Origin: Rhizobium sp. BT03
GTDB lineage: Bacteria > Pseudomonadota > Alphaproteobacteria > Rhizobiales > Rhizobiaceae
Length of the DNA stretch: 64,000 nt
NCBI RefSeq assembly: GCF_030053155.1
Contig: NZ_CP125640.1
Location: 1,860,001-1,924,000 of the forward strand
Reading direction: 5' to 3'
A model generated the notes under the pieces. That model made no database searches and was not told the DNA's origin. It worked only from the letters and a program-made list of their open reading frames with translations. The number at the start of each line of letters is the position of its first letter. Positions within the stretch are counted from its first letter, which is position 1. The translations under genes were made by a program, and so were the position numbers. This document shows, in pieces, positions 1 to 10,876 of the stretch.

Positions 1-661
1 GCCGCTCAACGCCATCATCGGCTTTTCCGACATGATGGCCGGCGAACGCTTCGGGCCGATCGGCCATCCCCGTTATATCGAATATGCCAACGACATCGGC
101 CGGTCCGGCCGGCACGTGCTGGATATCGTCAACGACCTGCTCGATATTTCGAAGATCGAGGCGGGCGAGATGGATCTCGATTTTGCCGCCGTCGGCCTCA
201 ACGAGGCGGTCTCGGAAGCCGTGGCACTCGTCCAGCCGCAGGCCAACGGCCAGCGCGTCATCATCCGCACGGCACTGTCGCATGCGGTGCCCGAGGTTGT
301 GGCGGATCTGCGCTCGATCAAGCAGATCGCCCTCAACATCCTGTCGAACGCCATCCGCTTCACTCCGTCAGGCGGACAGATCGTCGTTTCCACCTCCTAT
401 GAGGCGAATGGCAGCGTCGTGCTGAGAGTGCGCGATACCGGCATCGGCATGACGCGCAGCGAACTCGACCAGGCGATGAAGCCGTTCCGGCAGGTCTCCT
501 CGACTCAATCGCGCCATCGCGGCGACGGCACCGGGCTCGGCCTGCCGCTGACCAAGGCGATGGTCGATGCCAACCGGGCGGTGTTCTCGATCAATTCGGC
601 GCCGAACGAGGGCACGCTCGTCGAGATCACCTTTCCGTCGCAGCGGGTGCTGGCCGGTTGA
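1..661 (+). CDS. Sensor histidine kinase, C-terminal part (5' end outside window)
   Basis: The reading frame is open from base 2 and ends with TGA at 659-661. The visible part begins inside the dimerisation/phosphoacceptor helix: PLNAIIGFSDMM is the stretch that normally follows the phosphorylated His, so the His itself lies just outside the window. It continues into a complete HATPase_c domain with an N box (ALNILSNAIRFTPSGG), a G1 box (RDTGIGM) and a G2 box (GTGLGLPL). It should autophosphorylate with ATP and pass the phosphate to a response regulator. No regulator gene is visible, and the sensory domains are missing, so signal and partner cannot be named. Similar C-termini occur in PAS-containing kinases of the PleC/PdhS type in alphaproteobacteria; that is only a possibility. 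Confidence 0.9.
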   Translation, partial: PLNAIIGFSDMMAGERFGPIGHPRYIEYANDIGRSGRHVLDIVNDLLDISKIEAGEMDLDFAAVGLNEAVSEAVALVQPQANGQRVIIRTALSHAVPEVVADLRSIKQIALNILSNAIRFTPSGGQIVVSTSYEANGSVVLRVRDTGIGMTRSELDQAMKPFRQVSSTQSRHRGDGTGLGLPLTKAMVDANRAVFSINSAPNEGTLVEITFPSQRVLAG

Positions 662-671
662 GCATAAAGAA

Positions 672-691
672 AAGGCAGCCGAGGCTGCCTT
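672..691 (+). terminator. Hairpin after the histidine kinase gene
   Basis: A perfect 9-bp stem, AAGGCAGCC paired with GGCTGCCTT around a GA loop, starts 10 bases after the kinase stop codon. The following bases (TGAATTT) are only moderately T-rich, so it is a plausible but not strong intrinsic terminator. Confidence 0.5.
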
Positions 692-747
692 GAATTTGGT
701 GCTGTTCAACAAGAGCTCAGTCGATCACCATCATGTATCGAAAGCCC

Positions 748-796
748 GCTGCATAATTCCTTAAATCGGAATCGATTTAAGGGCAAATTATGCAGC
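748..796. repeat. Intergenic palindrome with AATCGGAATCGATT core
   Basis: GCTGCATAATT at 748-758 is the exact reverse complement of 786-796, and inside it TTAAATCG (761-768) pairs with CGATTTAA (773-780). The inner 24 bases (759-782) recur with only a few substitutions at 38784-38807, so this is a dispersed element rather than a private hairpin. Confidence 0.7.
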
Positions 797-807
797 AACT
801 TAAAGTT

Positions 808-851
808 CTACAGCGTCCTTTGCGCGTCTGAAAAGACGCGCGGCGCTGTAG
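808..851. repeat. Intergenic palindrome CTACAGCG...CGCTGTAG
   Basis: CTACAGCG at 808-815 pairs with CGCTGTAG at 844-851, and GCGCGTCT pairs with AGACGCGC around a GAAA loop. One arm recurs in degraded form at about 3041-3072. It sits 12 bases after the preceding palindrome. The rest of 662-979 shows no gene. Confidence 0.7.
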
Positions 852-979
852 GGCTCCAGGCCGCCTCGTTCATACACGGCCCCCAAGTTAGCTTTTACAT
901 TTGACAAACCTTTCTTAACGAAAGGTTTCCATGACAGTGCATCGATAAGTGATTGAAGCTTGTAACGTCCGATCGGCGA

Positions 980-2932
<1,953 letters not shown>

Positions 2933-3040
2933 TCAATCCTCCTCCCCAATGCCGCCTTTATATCATGCTGCATTGCATTATAAAGTGCGGAACCGACGCG
3001 ATCCCAGCCTCCGCATTCGCAAGCACGATGCATAGCTTCA

Positions 3041-3072
3041 AAGTGCCGCAGCGTCTTCGGCGCGTCTGAAAC
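3041..3072. repeat. Relic of the CTACAGCG palindrome
   Basis: Thirty-two bases resemble 804-834 (shared blocks AAGT, CAGCGTC, GCGCGTCTGAAA), but the second arm of the palindrome is missing. It lies in the 240-base region between the divergent aacS and AsmA-family genes. Confidence 0.45.
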
Positions 3073-3172
3073 CATGGGCGTCACGGTGGGGGATTTGCAT
3101 ATGCCGGATATTTCCTATATCCGGCGAAATCAGCGCTTAACGGGATAACCGGCGGAATTGCCGGCGGAGATC

Positions 3173-5065
3173 ATGAGCACGTCAAGACATCGCAGGTGGC
3201 GCAGGAAGATCGGACCCGTTTCGCGCTGGCTTCCGGCCTTCGCCCGCCTGTCGACGGTGTTCCTGCTGATCGCGCTGGCGCTTTTCGTGGCGCTCCGGGT
3301 CGCCGCACCCTATCTGATCACCACCGGTTTCGTGCGCTCGGGCATCGAGGACGCACTGTCGAAATGGACGGGCTACCACGCCGAGATCAAAGGCACGCCG
3401 GTTCTCGAATTCTGGCCGACGCCGCGCATCACGCTGAACCAGATCACCATCCGCCAGCCGCGCGACAGCGGCGACAAGCTGCTCGGCAGCATCGACAGCC
3501 TGTCGGCCGATTTCAGCCTCATCGATGCGCTGAGAGGCCGCACCAGCTTCCACGAGTTCCACCTGGTGCGCCCCAACCTGGCGCTGACGCGCGACGACAA
3601 AGGGCTGATCGACTGGAGTTATGCCGGCCTGCTCGCCCGCGCGATCAGCGGCGTGCGTTATGAAAACGGCGCCGAGGTGCTCGACCCCGATCTCGATGCC
3701 GAGATCGGCGCGGTGACGGTCGAAGACGGCACGCTTGCGGTAACCGACATCAAGACCGCCAAGACCTATCGTTTCGACAGCGTCACCGCGGATATCGCCT
3801 GGCCGAGACTTTCCGGCGCGATCTCGGCTGTTGTCATCGCCCGCATCAACGGCGAAGACCTGAAGGTCGATTTCGCCTCGCGCCAGCCGCTGCTCGTCTT
3901 TGCCGGCAGGAATGCCGAGACGCGGACGTCGCTCACATCGAACCTCTTGACGGCCCGCTTCCAGGGAATTGCCAACATTGCCAGCCTTTCGGCGCTTTCC
4001 GGCAATATCGCCGCCAGCATTCCCGATATGCCGGCACTTCTCAAATGGTCGGGCAAATCGATCCCCGGCATCGCAACGCTGAAGAGCGCCTCGCTGGAAT
4101 CCGACATCATGTCGTCGGGCAACGGGCTGCGCTTCAACAATCTCAGCCTGTCGCTGAACGAAGCGAGCGCCACCGGGGTGATGGACCTTTTGACCCAACC
4201 CGGCAAACGGCCGAAGATCGGCGGCACGCTCGCCTTCGACCAGATGAACCTCAAGCCGTTCCTCGACGCCTTCGCGCTCAGGCTCGCCGCCGGCGAGGCG
4301 GAGGAAATCTCCGCCGGCATAAACGGGCCGCTGCGGCTGCTCGATGTCGACGTCAGGCTTTCGGCGCGGCGCGCGCAGATGGGTCTCTTTGCGCTTTCCG
4401 ATGTCGGCGCCAGCATGATCGTTGCAGGCGGCGAAGCGAAATTCGACATCGGCGACAGCCGGTTCGAAGGCGGCGAGATGACCGCGCATCTGGAAGCAAC
4501 CCAGCGCGACTTCGACGGCGGCGGCAAGCTGCAGTTGTCGATCCGCGATGCCGACTTCGCAGCCCTCGCCGAGCGCCTGCAGTTGAAGGGACCGTTGCCG
4601 CTGGCGACCGGATCGCTCGACCTCGACCTGCAGTCGCCGAAGGCAATCTGGACGACCGGTCTTGCCGACGTCACCGGCCGGCTGCACTTCTGGACGAGGG
4701 AGGGCACGATCCCCGGCATCGATGCCACGGCGCTGAGGGCGCAGGCAGCCGAAAAACCGTTCTTTCCGCTGAGCGCTGCGGCAGGCGGCGCCTTCGCTTT
4801 CAACCAGCTGAACCTGCAGGCCGACTTCGCCAACGGCTCCGCCGAGATGCACGACGCCCGGATCGCCGGCGCGGCCGAGACGCTGACGCTGTCCGGCGTC
4901 GTCACCTATCAGTCGAACGGGCTGGCGCTGTCCGGATCGCTGGAGTCGACCGATCCGGCCAAGGCGGCGGATCTGCCGCTTCTGCCGTTCTTCATCGGCG
5001 GCTCATGGCCGAACCCGGTGATCTCGCCGGTGCCGCTCTTCGGCACCACACCGCACGCGCAGTAG
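3173..5065 (+). CDS. AsmA-family envelope protein
   Basis: A 630-residue protein with a positively charged N-terminus (RHRRWRRK), one membrane segment at about residues 24-46, and a long beta-rich periplasmic part. The motif region GYHAEIKGTPVLEFWPTPRI just after the membrane anchor and the C-terminal repeat-like section are typical of AsmA proteins. Members of this family are now regarded as bridge-like proteins for lipid transport between the inner and outer membranes; the exact cargo here is unknown. I chose ATG 3173, preceded by GGAGATC, over an upstream in-frame TTG at 3158. The gene ends 18 bases from the convergent potI with no obvious terminator between. Confidence 0.75.
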   Translation: MSTSRHRRWRRKIGPVSRWLPAFARLSTVFLLIALALFVALRVAAPYLITTGFVRSGIEDALSKWTGYHAEIKGTPVLEFWPTPRITLNQITIRQPRDSGDKLLGSIDSLSADFSLIDALRGRTSFHEFHLVRPNLALTRDDKGLIDWSYAGLLARAISGVRYENGAEVLDPDLDAEIGAVTVEDGTLAVTDIKTAKTYRFDSVTADIAWPRLSGAISAVVIARINGEDLKVDFASRQPLLVFAGRNAETRTSLTSNLLTARFQGIANIASLSALSGNIAASIPDMPALLKWSGKSIPGIATLKSASLESDIMSSGNGLRFNNLSLSLNEASATGVMDLLTQPGKRPKIGGTLAFDQMNLKPFLDAFALRLAAGEAEEISAGINGPLRLLDVDVRLSARRAQMGLFALSDVGASMIVAGGEAKFDIGDSRFEGGEMTAHLEATQRDFDGGGKLQLSIRDADFAALAERLQLKGPLPLATGSLDLDLQSPKAIWTTGLADVTGRLHFWTREGTIPGIDATALRAQAAEKPFFPLSAAAGGAFAFNQLNLQADFANGSAEMHDARIAGAAETLTLSGVVTYQSNGLALSGSLESTDPAKAADLPLLPFFIGGSWPNPVISPVPLFGTTPHAQ

Positions 5066-5083
5066 ACCGTTTTCCTCGGTTCA

Positions 5084-5902
5084 TCAGGCGCCAGCGGCGG
5101 CCGCACGCTCATCCCGCTGGCGCTGGATTTCGCGGCGCTTGGTGACGAGCGAAGCGCAGATGACGCCGACAGCGACGATGCCGATCAGGATGGTGCAGAC
5201 CGCGTTGATCTCGGGCGTCACGCCGAGGCGGACCTGGCTGTAGATCCGCATCGGCAGCGTGGTGGCGCCCGGACCCGAGGTGAAGCTGGCGATCACCAGA
5301 TCGTCGAGCGACAGGGTGAAGGCAAGGATCCAGCCTGAGATCACGGCCGGCGCGATGATCGGCAGGGTGATCTCGAAAAAGGTGCGCACCGGCGGCGCGC
5401 CGAGATCCTGCGCCGCTTCCTCGATCGACCGATCGAAGCTCAAGAGCCGCGACTGCACGACGACGGCGACGAAACACATGGTCAGCGTCGTATGCGCCAG
5501 CGCGATCGTCCAGAAGCCGCGGTCGAAGCCGATCGCGACGAAGAGCAGCAGCAGCGACAGGCCGGTGATGACGTCGGGCATGACGAGCGGCGCGTAGATC
5601 ATGCCCGAAAACAGCATGCGGCCGCGAAAGCGGGTGTAGCGCACCAGCGTCAGCGCCGCCATCGTGCCGAGGATGGTGGCGAGTGTCGCCGACAGCAGGC
5701 CGACACGGATCGTCACCCAGGCGGCGTCGAGCAGGCCCTGGTTCGAGAGCAGCGACACATACCATTTGGTTGAGAAGCCGCCCCAGACGGTGACGAGCTT
5801 CGATTCGTTGAAGGAGAAGATCACCAGAAGCACGATCGGCAGGTAGAGGAAGGCAAAGCCAAGCGTGACCGAGACAATGTTGAAACGGGTCCATTTCAGC
5901 AT
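5084..5902 (-). CDS. potI: Polyamine-type ABC transporter permease (PotI-like)
   Basis: A 272-residue inner-membrane permease with about six hydrophobic segments and the cytoplasmic EAA loop (EEAAQDLGAPPVRTFFEI, around residue 165) that contacts the ATPase. It is the last gene of a four-gene minus-strand operon in the order binding protein, ATPase, permease 1, permease 2, which is the classic putrescine/spermidine potFGHI order. Its start is 4 bases from the potH stop codon, and GGGGGAAAT precedes the ATG. Substrate assignment rests on family resemblance; related systems carry other small amines. Confidence 0.88.
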   Translation of the reverse strand: MLKWTRFNIVSVTLGFAFLYLPIVLLVIFSFNESKLVTVWGGFSTKWYVSLLSNQGLLDAAWVTIRVGLLSATLATILGTMAALTLVRYTRFRGRMLFSGMIYAPLVMPDVITGLSLLLLFVAIGFDRGFWTIALAHTTLTMCFVAVVVQSRLLSFDRSIEEAAQDLGAPPVRTFFEITLPIIAPAVISGWILAFTLSLDDLVIASFTSGPGATTLPMRIYSQVRLGVTPEINAVCTILIGIVAVGVICASLVTKRREIQRQRDERAAAAGA

Positions 5903-5905
5903 GGC

Positions 5906-6817
5906 TTATTTCCCCCGCTCTTCGGCCTTGGCCTGGGCGTTCTGAAAGAAGACGATCGGGATCACCAGGATCATCAGCAGGATCGTCGCGACCGCCGAGG
6001 AGACCGGCCAGTCGCGGTTGGCGTTGAACTCGTTCCAGAGCGTCTTGCCGATCATCAGCGTCTGCGAACCGCCGAGCAGGTCGGGAATGACGAACTCACC
6101 GACAGCGGGAATGAAGACCAGCATGCAGCCGGCCACCACACCGGGGATCGACAGTGGAAAGGTGACGCGCCAGAAAGCCCGGATCGGCGTGCAACCGAGA
6201 TCCTGTGCGGCCTCGATCAGCGTACCATCCATCTTTTCCAGCGCCGAATAGAGCGGCAGCACCATGAACGGCAGATAGGAATAGACGATGCCGATATAGA
6301 CGGCGGTCGTGGTGTTGAGGATGATCAGCGGGCTGTCGATGATGTGCAGCGACTGGAGAAGCTGGTTGAGAAGCCCTTCCGGCTTCAGGATCGCGATCCA
6401 GGAATAAACCCGGATCAGGAAGCTCGTCCAGAACGGCAGGATGACCAGCATCACCAGCGTCGGGCGGATCGTCCGCGGCGCCTGCGCCATGCCATAGGCG
6501 ATCGGATAGGCGATCAGCAATGTGAGGAAAGTGGCGATCCCGGCAATCACCACGCTTGAGATATAGGCATTGAAATAGAGCGCGTCGTCGGTGAGGTAGG
6601 CGTAATTGTCGAAGGACAGTTCTCCGATCTTGCTCCAGAGCCCGGCCCAGCCGTCGGCAAGCGAGAAGACCGGCTCGTAAGGCGGCATGGCGATTGCCGT
6701 CGTCGACAGCGAAATGCGGAAGACGATGAAGAACGGCGCCAGGAAGAAGAGCAGCAGCCAGGCATAAGGGATGGCGATGACGAGCCGATTGTAGAGGCCG
6801 GAGGTGAGCTTGCCCAT
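5906..6817 (-). CDS. potH: Polyamine-type ABC transporter permease (PotH-like)
   Basis: A 303-residue inner-membrane permease, partner of the PotI-like protein. The N-terminal segment (IPYAWLLLFFLAPFFIVFRI) is the first membrane helix, and the EAA loop IEAAQDLGCTPIRAFWRV lies near residue 205. It begins 4 bases after the end of the ATPase gene, so the two are almost certainly co-translated. A larger periplasmic segment between helices 1 and 2 (about residues 40-85) is usual for PotB/PotH proteins. Confidence 0.88.
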   Translation of the reverse strand: MGKLTSGLYNRLVIAIPYAWLLLFFLAPFFIVFRISLSTTAIAMPPYEPVFSLADGWAGLWSKIGELSFDNYAYLTDDALYFNAYISSVVIAGIATFLTLLIAYPIAYGMAQAPRTIRPTLVMLVILPFWTSFLIRVYSWIAILKPEGLLNQLLQSLHIIDSPLIILNTTTAVYIGIVYSYLPFMVLPLYSALEKMDGTLIEAAQDLGCTPIRAFWRVTFPLSIPGVVAGCMLVFIPAVGEFVIPDLLGGSQTLMIGKTLWNEFNANRDWPVSSAVATILLMILVIPIVFFQNAQAKAEERGK

Positions 6818-6821
6818 GATC

Positions 6822-7964
6822 TCAATCCTTCAAGAGAACGCCGGCGTTCTCGTCGAACGAGATCCAGACTTCCTGGTCGTAGGTGAAGGGGTCGTCGACG
6901 GAGCGCTGCGCATTGAGGGACGAGGCTTTGACGATCTTGCCGCTCTGCAATTTCACATGGAAGACGGTCATATCGCCGAGATAGGCGATATCCCAGAGTT
7001 CCCCGCTGGCGGCGTTGACCGAAGCATTGGCGGGCGCTTGACGCAAGACCCGCATCTTTTCCGGCCGGATGGCGAAGCCGACGGCGCTGCCTGACGGCGG
7101 TGTCTCGGACGCGGCGACGCGCACGCTGAAGCCGCTGTCGACCGATATCTCGACGGTGCCGTTGCCGGATGAGGCGACCTTGCCGTCGAAGATGTTGACG
7201 TCGCCGATGAAATCCGCAACGAAACGGGAATTCGGCGCCTCGTAGATCTCGGCCGGTGTGGCCACCTGCACGACCTTGCCGTGGCTCATGACGGCGATGC
7301 GGTCTGCCATGGTCATCGCCTCTTCCTGGTCGTGGGTGACGACGACGAAGGTGAGGCCGAGGCTCTGCTGCAGATCCATCAGTTCGAACTGGGTTTCCTC
7401 GCGCAGCTTCTTGTCAAGCGCGCCGAGCGGTTCGTCGAGCAGCAGCACCTTCGGGCGCTTGGCGAGCGAGCGGGCCAGCGCCACGCGCTGGCGCTGGCCG
7501 CCGGAAAGCTGGTTCGGCTTGCGTGAAGCGAACTGCTCGAGCTTGACGAGCTTCAGCATCTGCGCGACGCGGTCGGTCATCTCATCCTTCGCCATGCCGT
7601 CCTGTTTCAGGCCGAAGGCGATATTCTTCTCGACCGTCATATGCGGGAAAAGCGCATAGGACTGGAACATCATGTTGACCGGCCGCTTGTAGGGCGGCGT
7701 CCCGGCCATGTCGGTGCCATCGAGAACGATCTCGCCCGCGGTCGGCTGCTCGAAGCCGGCGAGCATGCGCAGCAGCGTGGACTTGCCGCAGCCCGAAGCG
7801 CCGAGCAGCGCGAAGAACTCGCGGTGATAGATATTCAGCGACAGATCGTCGACGGCGGTAAAATCGCCGAAGCGCTTGGTGACATTCTTGAAAGCGATGA
7901 AGGGTTTTGCAGAGGGATCGGTCCAGGGCGCGAAAGCGCGGCGGATATTGCCGAGAGACTTCAT
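6822..7964 (-). CDS. potG: Polyamine-type ABC transporter ATP-binding protein (PotG-like)
   Basis: A 380-residue ATPase that energises the transporter. Walker A is GASGCGKST (about residue 55), the Q-loop region is MMFQSYALFPHM, the ABC signature is LSGGQRQRVALARSL, Walker B is VLLLDEPLGALD and the switch His is in VVVTHDQEEA. The last 120 residues form the TOBE domain typical of CUT1/MOI-type transporter ATPases. ATG at 7964 follows GGGGAATAAT. The gene is separated from the upstream binding-protein gene by a strong hairpin at 8018-8041, which probably lowers its expression relative to the binding protein. Confidence 0.9.
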   Translation of the reverse strand: MKSLGNIRRAFAPWTDPSAKPFIAFKNVTKRFGDFTAVDDLSLNIYHREFFALLGASGCGKSTLLRMLAGFEQPTAGEIVLDGTDMAGTPPYKRPVNMMFQSYALFPHMTVEKNIAFGLKQDGMAKDEMTDRVAQMLKLVKLEQFASRKPNQLSGGQRQRVALARSLAKRPKVLLLDEPLGALDKKLREETQFELMDLQQSLGLTFVVVTHDQEEAMTMADRIAVMSHGKVVQVATPAEIYEAPNSRFVADFIGDVNIFDGKVASSGNGTVEISVDSGFSVRVAASETPPSGSAVGFAIRPEKMRVLRQAPANASVNAASGELWDIAYLGDMTVFHVKLQSGKIVKASSLNAQRSVDDPFTYDQEVWISFDENAGVLLKD

Positions 7965-8017
7965 ATTATTCCCCGAATACAGGTTTTTCCGGCCTCCACC
8001 CGGGCCGGTAATTGAAA

Positions 8018-8041
8018 GGCCCGGACGTTTCCGTCCGGGCC
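8018..8041 (-). terminator. Hairpin between potF and potG (attenuating terminator)
   Basis: GGCCCGGACG (8018-8027) is the exact reverse complement of CGTCCGGGCC (8032-8041). Read on the minus strand the stem is followed by TTTCAATT. Its place just after the binding-protein gene fits partial termination or 3'-end protection that gives an excess of binding protein over membrane components. Confidence 0.7.
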
Positions 8042-8051
8042 CAAGGCTGCA

Positions 8052-9149
8052 TTACTGGCCGGTGACGACCTTCGTCCAGAGGCGCGTCCCCAGGCGCTGC
8101 GTTTTCGGATCCCACGGCTTGACCGTGAAGAGGTTCTTCATCACCGCCTCTGTGGGATAGACGGCCGGATCTTCCAGAATGTCCTTGCTGACGAACTGCT
8201 GCGAGGCCTTGTTGCCGTTAGCATAGAAGGTGTGGTCGCTCGCCTTGGCGATGACCTCAGGCTTCATCATGTAGTTGAGGAATTCGTGGGCTTCGGCGAC
8301 GTGGGGCGCATCGGCGGGGATGGCCATCATGTCGAACCACATCTGGGCGCCCTGCGGGGGAACCGAGTAATTGACCTCGACACCATTCTTGGCTTCGGCC
8401 GCGCGGTCGCGCGCTTGCAGCATGTCGCCGGAATAGCCGAAGGCGATGCAGATGTCGCCGTTGGCAAGCGCATTGATATATTCGGAGGAATGGAACTTGC
8501 GGACATAGGGGCGCATAGCCGTCAGCAGTTCTTCGGCCTTCTTGAAATCCTCAGCCTTGGTGGAGTTCGGGTCGAGGCCGAGATAACGAAACGCCGTGGT
8601 GATGACGTCCTTCGGCGTGTCGAGCACGTAGATGCCGCAATCCTTGAATTTTGCGGCGACCTTCGGATCGAAGATCACTTCGAGGCCGGGCTTGGCATCG
8701 GGACCGAGGATTTCGGCGACCTTCTTGACGTTATAGCCGATGCCGTCGGTGCCCCACATGTAATCGACCGCGTGTTCGTTGCCCGGGTCGTATTCGGCGG
8801 TGCGCTGTTGGATCACATCCCACATGTTGGACAGGTTCGGCAGTTTCGACTTGTCGAGCTTCTGGAAGACGCCGGCCTGGATCTGGCGCTGCAGGAAGTC
8901 GGCTGTGGGAACGACGACGTCATAACCGGTGCCGCCGGCAAGCAGCTTGGTTTCCACGGTCTCGTTGGAATCGAAGGTGTCGTAGACGACCTTGATGCCG
9001 GTTTCCTTGGTGAAGTCGGCAAGGATGCTGTCGTCGATATAATCCGACCAGTTGTAGACGTTGACGACGCGCTCCTGGGCAAAGGCCGGCGCGGCGGCAA
9101 GGAGCGCTGCAACGGCGGCGGCCGTCACGCTTGGAATGATTGACCTCAT
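8052..9149 (-). CDS. potF: Periplasmic polyamine-binding protein (PotF-like)
   Basis: A 365-residue substrate-binding protein of the PotD/PotF family. The N-terminus MRSIIPSVTAAAVAALLAAA ending in PAFAQ is a clear Sec signal peptide. The mature protein starts with the family hallmark VNVYNWSDYIDDSIL, and later carries YMWGTDGIGYNVKK and a C-terminal VVTGQ end. It would bind putrescine or a related polyamine in the periplasm and deliver it to PotHI. The ATG at 9149 is preceded by AGGAGAAGTC; a longer in-frame extension to 9248 lacks a ribosome site and would bury the signal peptide, so I rejected it. Confidence 0.9.
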   Translation of the reverse strand: MRSIIPSVTAAAVAALLAAAPAFAQERVVNVYNWSDYIDDSILADFTKETGIKVVYDTFDSNETVETKLLAGGTGYDVVVPTADFLQRQIQAGVFQKLDKSKLPNLSNMWDVIQQRTAEYDPGNEHAVDYMWGTDGIGYNVKKVAEILGPDAKPGLEVIFDPKVAAKFKDCGIYVLDTPKDVITTAFRYLGLDPNSTKAEDFKKAEELLTAMRPYVRKFHSSEYINALANGDICIAFGYSGDMLQARDRAAEAKNGVEVNYSVPPQGAQMWFDMMAIPADAPHVAEAHEFLNYMMKPEVIAKASDHTFYANGNKASQQFVSKDILEDPAVYPTEAVMKNLFTVKPWDPKTQRLGTRLWTKVVTGQ

Positions 9150-9275
9150 GACTTCTCCTGTTTGTTCAAAGAGCCCGCACCCCCGGACGTCTTTTCCCTC
9201 TGGTTTTGCATGCAGACTAAGAAGGAATTTCACAGCCCACAAGCGCAAAATCCTGCGCCTTCAATGATTTCACAA

Positions 9276-10685
9276 TCACTGGAAATCGAAGGCGCTGAGC
9301 CCCGCCACCATCTCGTCGAGCCCGAGCGGCCGCGTCACCGGCGGCTCGGCCCGGGAAAGGCAGCCGCGCCGTTCGCAGAGGCGACAGGCGGGGCCGATCG
9401 CCACCGGCTCGAGCGCCGTCGCCTGGCCGTAGATCAGCGCCTCGCCAAGCGCGGCGTCGCAGCCGATCAGCAACGCGGTGCGCCGCAGCCTTTCACCGAA
9501 TTCGACGCTAGGCCCCTCCAATGTGCGGGCGACCGTCAGGAACGAGGCGCCATCCGGCATGACCACGGTTTCAGCCAGGATCTGGCCCGGCTGCAGGAAG
9601 GCGGCGTGGAGATTGAGCTTCGGACAGCCGCCGCCGAAGCGGGCCTGCGGAAAACCCTGGGCGCCTGCCCGCCGCAGCCGGTGGCCCGCGGCATCGATCT
9701 CGATCAGGAAGAAGGGAATGGCGGCGGCACCGGGGCGCTGCAGCATCGTCAGGCGCGCGGCGGCATGGCTGAAGGAGACGCCGAAGCGGGCGCGCAGAAT
9801 GTCGATATCGTAGCGCGTCGACTTCGCCGCGGACAGAAAGGCTTCGTAGGGCATGGCCAGCGCCAGGGCGGCGATGCGGGCAAGCTCGAAGCGGGCAATG
9901 CGGCGCGCCTCGGCCGAGGAGAGTGCGAGATCGTCGAGTTCGGCATCGATGGCCGGCGACAAAGCGAGGGTCGCCGCCTCGACTGATATCTCGTGCGCGC
10001 GGTCGGCCGGCGACAGACGCTCCGAGATGAAAAGCCGCATCGAGTGGCGATCGAAGCGGCGGCGCAGATCCGGCATGACGTGCACCGGCAGCACCCGCAC
10101 CGCGATGCCGCGCTCGGCGCGCAGCCAATCTTTGAGACCGGCGGCCAGATCGAGGCCGCCGGGAAGTGTCGCGGCAAATGTCTCCGCCGCCGTCTCGATC
10201 CGTCCGAAATAGGCAGACCGGCGTTCCAGTGCTTCGCGTACCTCGTCAAGCGGCAAGCGGCCGGCGGCGACGGGCGCATGGCCCTCGGCGGCCATCAGCG
10301 CCGTCAGATCGGACAGTCTCGCCGCCTGCTCGCGATAGGCGCGGTAGAGCTTGATCATGCCGCTTGCGGCATTGGGCGCGGCCTCGGCCACCTCGACCAG
10401 TTCCTGGTCGCCGGGCAATTCGCCCGCAAGCAGCGGATCGGCAAAGACTTCCTTGAGCTGGCCGAGACTGCCGCCGGTCTGCCCGCGCAACTCCTCCAGG
10501 TCGACCCGGTAGACGGCCGCGAGCTTCAAGAGGAGCTGCACCGTCAGCGGCCGCTGGTTGCGCTCGATGAGGTTCAGATAGGAGGGCGAGATTTCAAGCG
10601 CCTCGGCCATGGCGGTCTGGGTCAGCGCCAGCGCATTGCGGATGCGCCGCAGTTTCGGGCCTGCGAATATCTTCCGTTCCGCCAT
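9276..10685 (-). CDS. RamB/ScfR-type transcriptional regulator of acyl-CoA or glyoxylate metabolism
   Basis: A 469-residue regulator with an N-terminal XRE helix-turn-helix (about residues 8-65, with LEISPSYLNLIERNQRPLT as the recognition part), a central ImmA/IrrE-derived domain and a C-terminal Cys-containing domain (CRLCERRGCLSRAEPP). This is the layout of the short-chain fatty-acyl regulator family that includes RamB of actinobacteria, which controls the glyoxylate bypass. The zinc-peptidase HExxH of true ImmA proteins is not present; the corresponding region reads AHEISVEAA, so it is probably a ligand-sensing fold. It is divergent from aceA, its most likely target, with repeated TTTACAAA boxes between them. 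Starts at ATG 10685. Confidence 0.85.
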   Translation of the reverse strand: MAERKIFAGPKLRRIRNALALTQTAMAEALEISPSYLNLIERNQRPLTVQLLLKLAAVYRVDLEELRGQTGGSLGQLKEVFADPLLAGELPGDQELVEVAEAAPNAASGMIKLYRAYREQAARLSDLTALMAAEGHAPVAAGRLPLDEVREALERRSAYFGRIETAAETFAATLPGGLDLAAGLKDWLRAERGIAVRVLPVHVMPDLRRRFDRHSMRLFISERLSPADRAHEISVEAATLALSPAIDAELDDLALSSAEARRIARFELARIAALALAMPYEAFLSAAKSTRYDIDILRARFGVSFSHAAARLTMLQRPGAAAIPFFLIEIDAAGHRLRRAGAQGFPQARFGGGCPKLNLHAAFLQPGQILAETVVMPDGASFLTVARTLEGPSVEFGERLRRTALLIGCDAALGEALIYGQATALEPVAIGPACRLCERRGCLSRAEPPVTRPLGLDEMVAGLSAFDFQ

Positions 10686-10718
10686 GTGACACCCTTTGAC
10701 AAGTCAGCGGCGCCAATC

Positions 10719-10736
10719 TTTACAAAATTTTACAAA
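10719..10736. promoter_or_regulatory. Tandem TTTACAAA boxes between the regulator and aceA
   Basis: TTTACAAA occurs at 10719-10726 and again at 10729-10736, exactly 10 bases (one helical turn) apart, in the 191-base divergent region. Its location just upstream of the regulator gene makes it a candidate operator for autoregulation and aceA control; binding is inferred. Confidence 0.4.
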
Positions 10737-10876
10737 TTCACAGCGCCGCTCTGTCAATCCTCGTCATCTTAACCTCTTTCCCGCCAGCAAATCAAAGGTT
10801 TTTCTGGTCATGCCGGGAGATACTGTCAATCTTGTCATCAACACCCGCAATATCGTTTTTTCGTGAGGAGATCAGC

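Noticed and set aside
3182..4852. A 556-codon minus-strand frame opposite the AsmA-family gene
   Set aside because: No domain or ribosome site; the plus-strand protein has a membrane anchor and family pattern.
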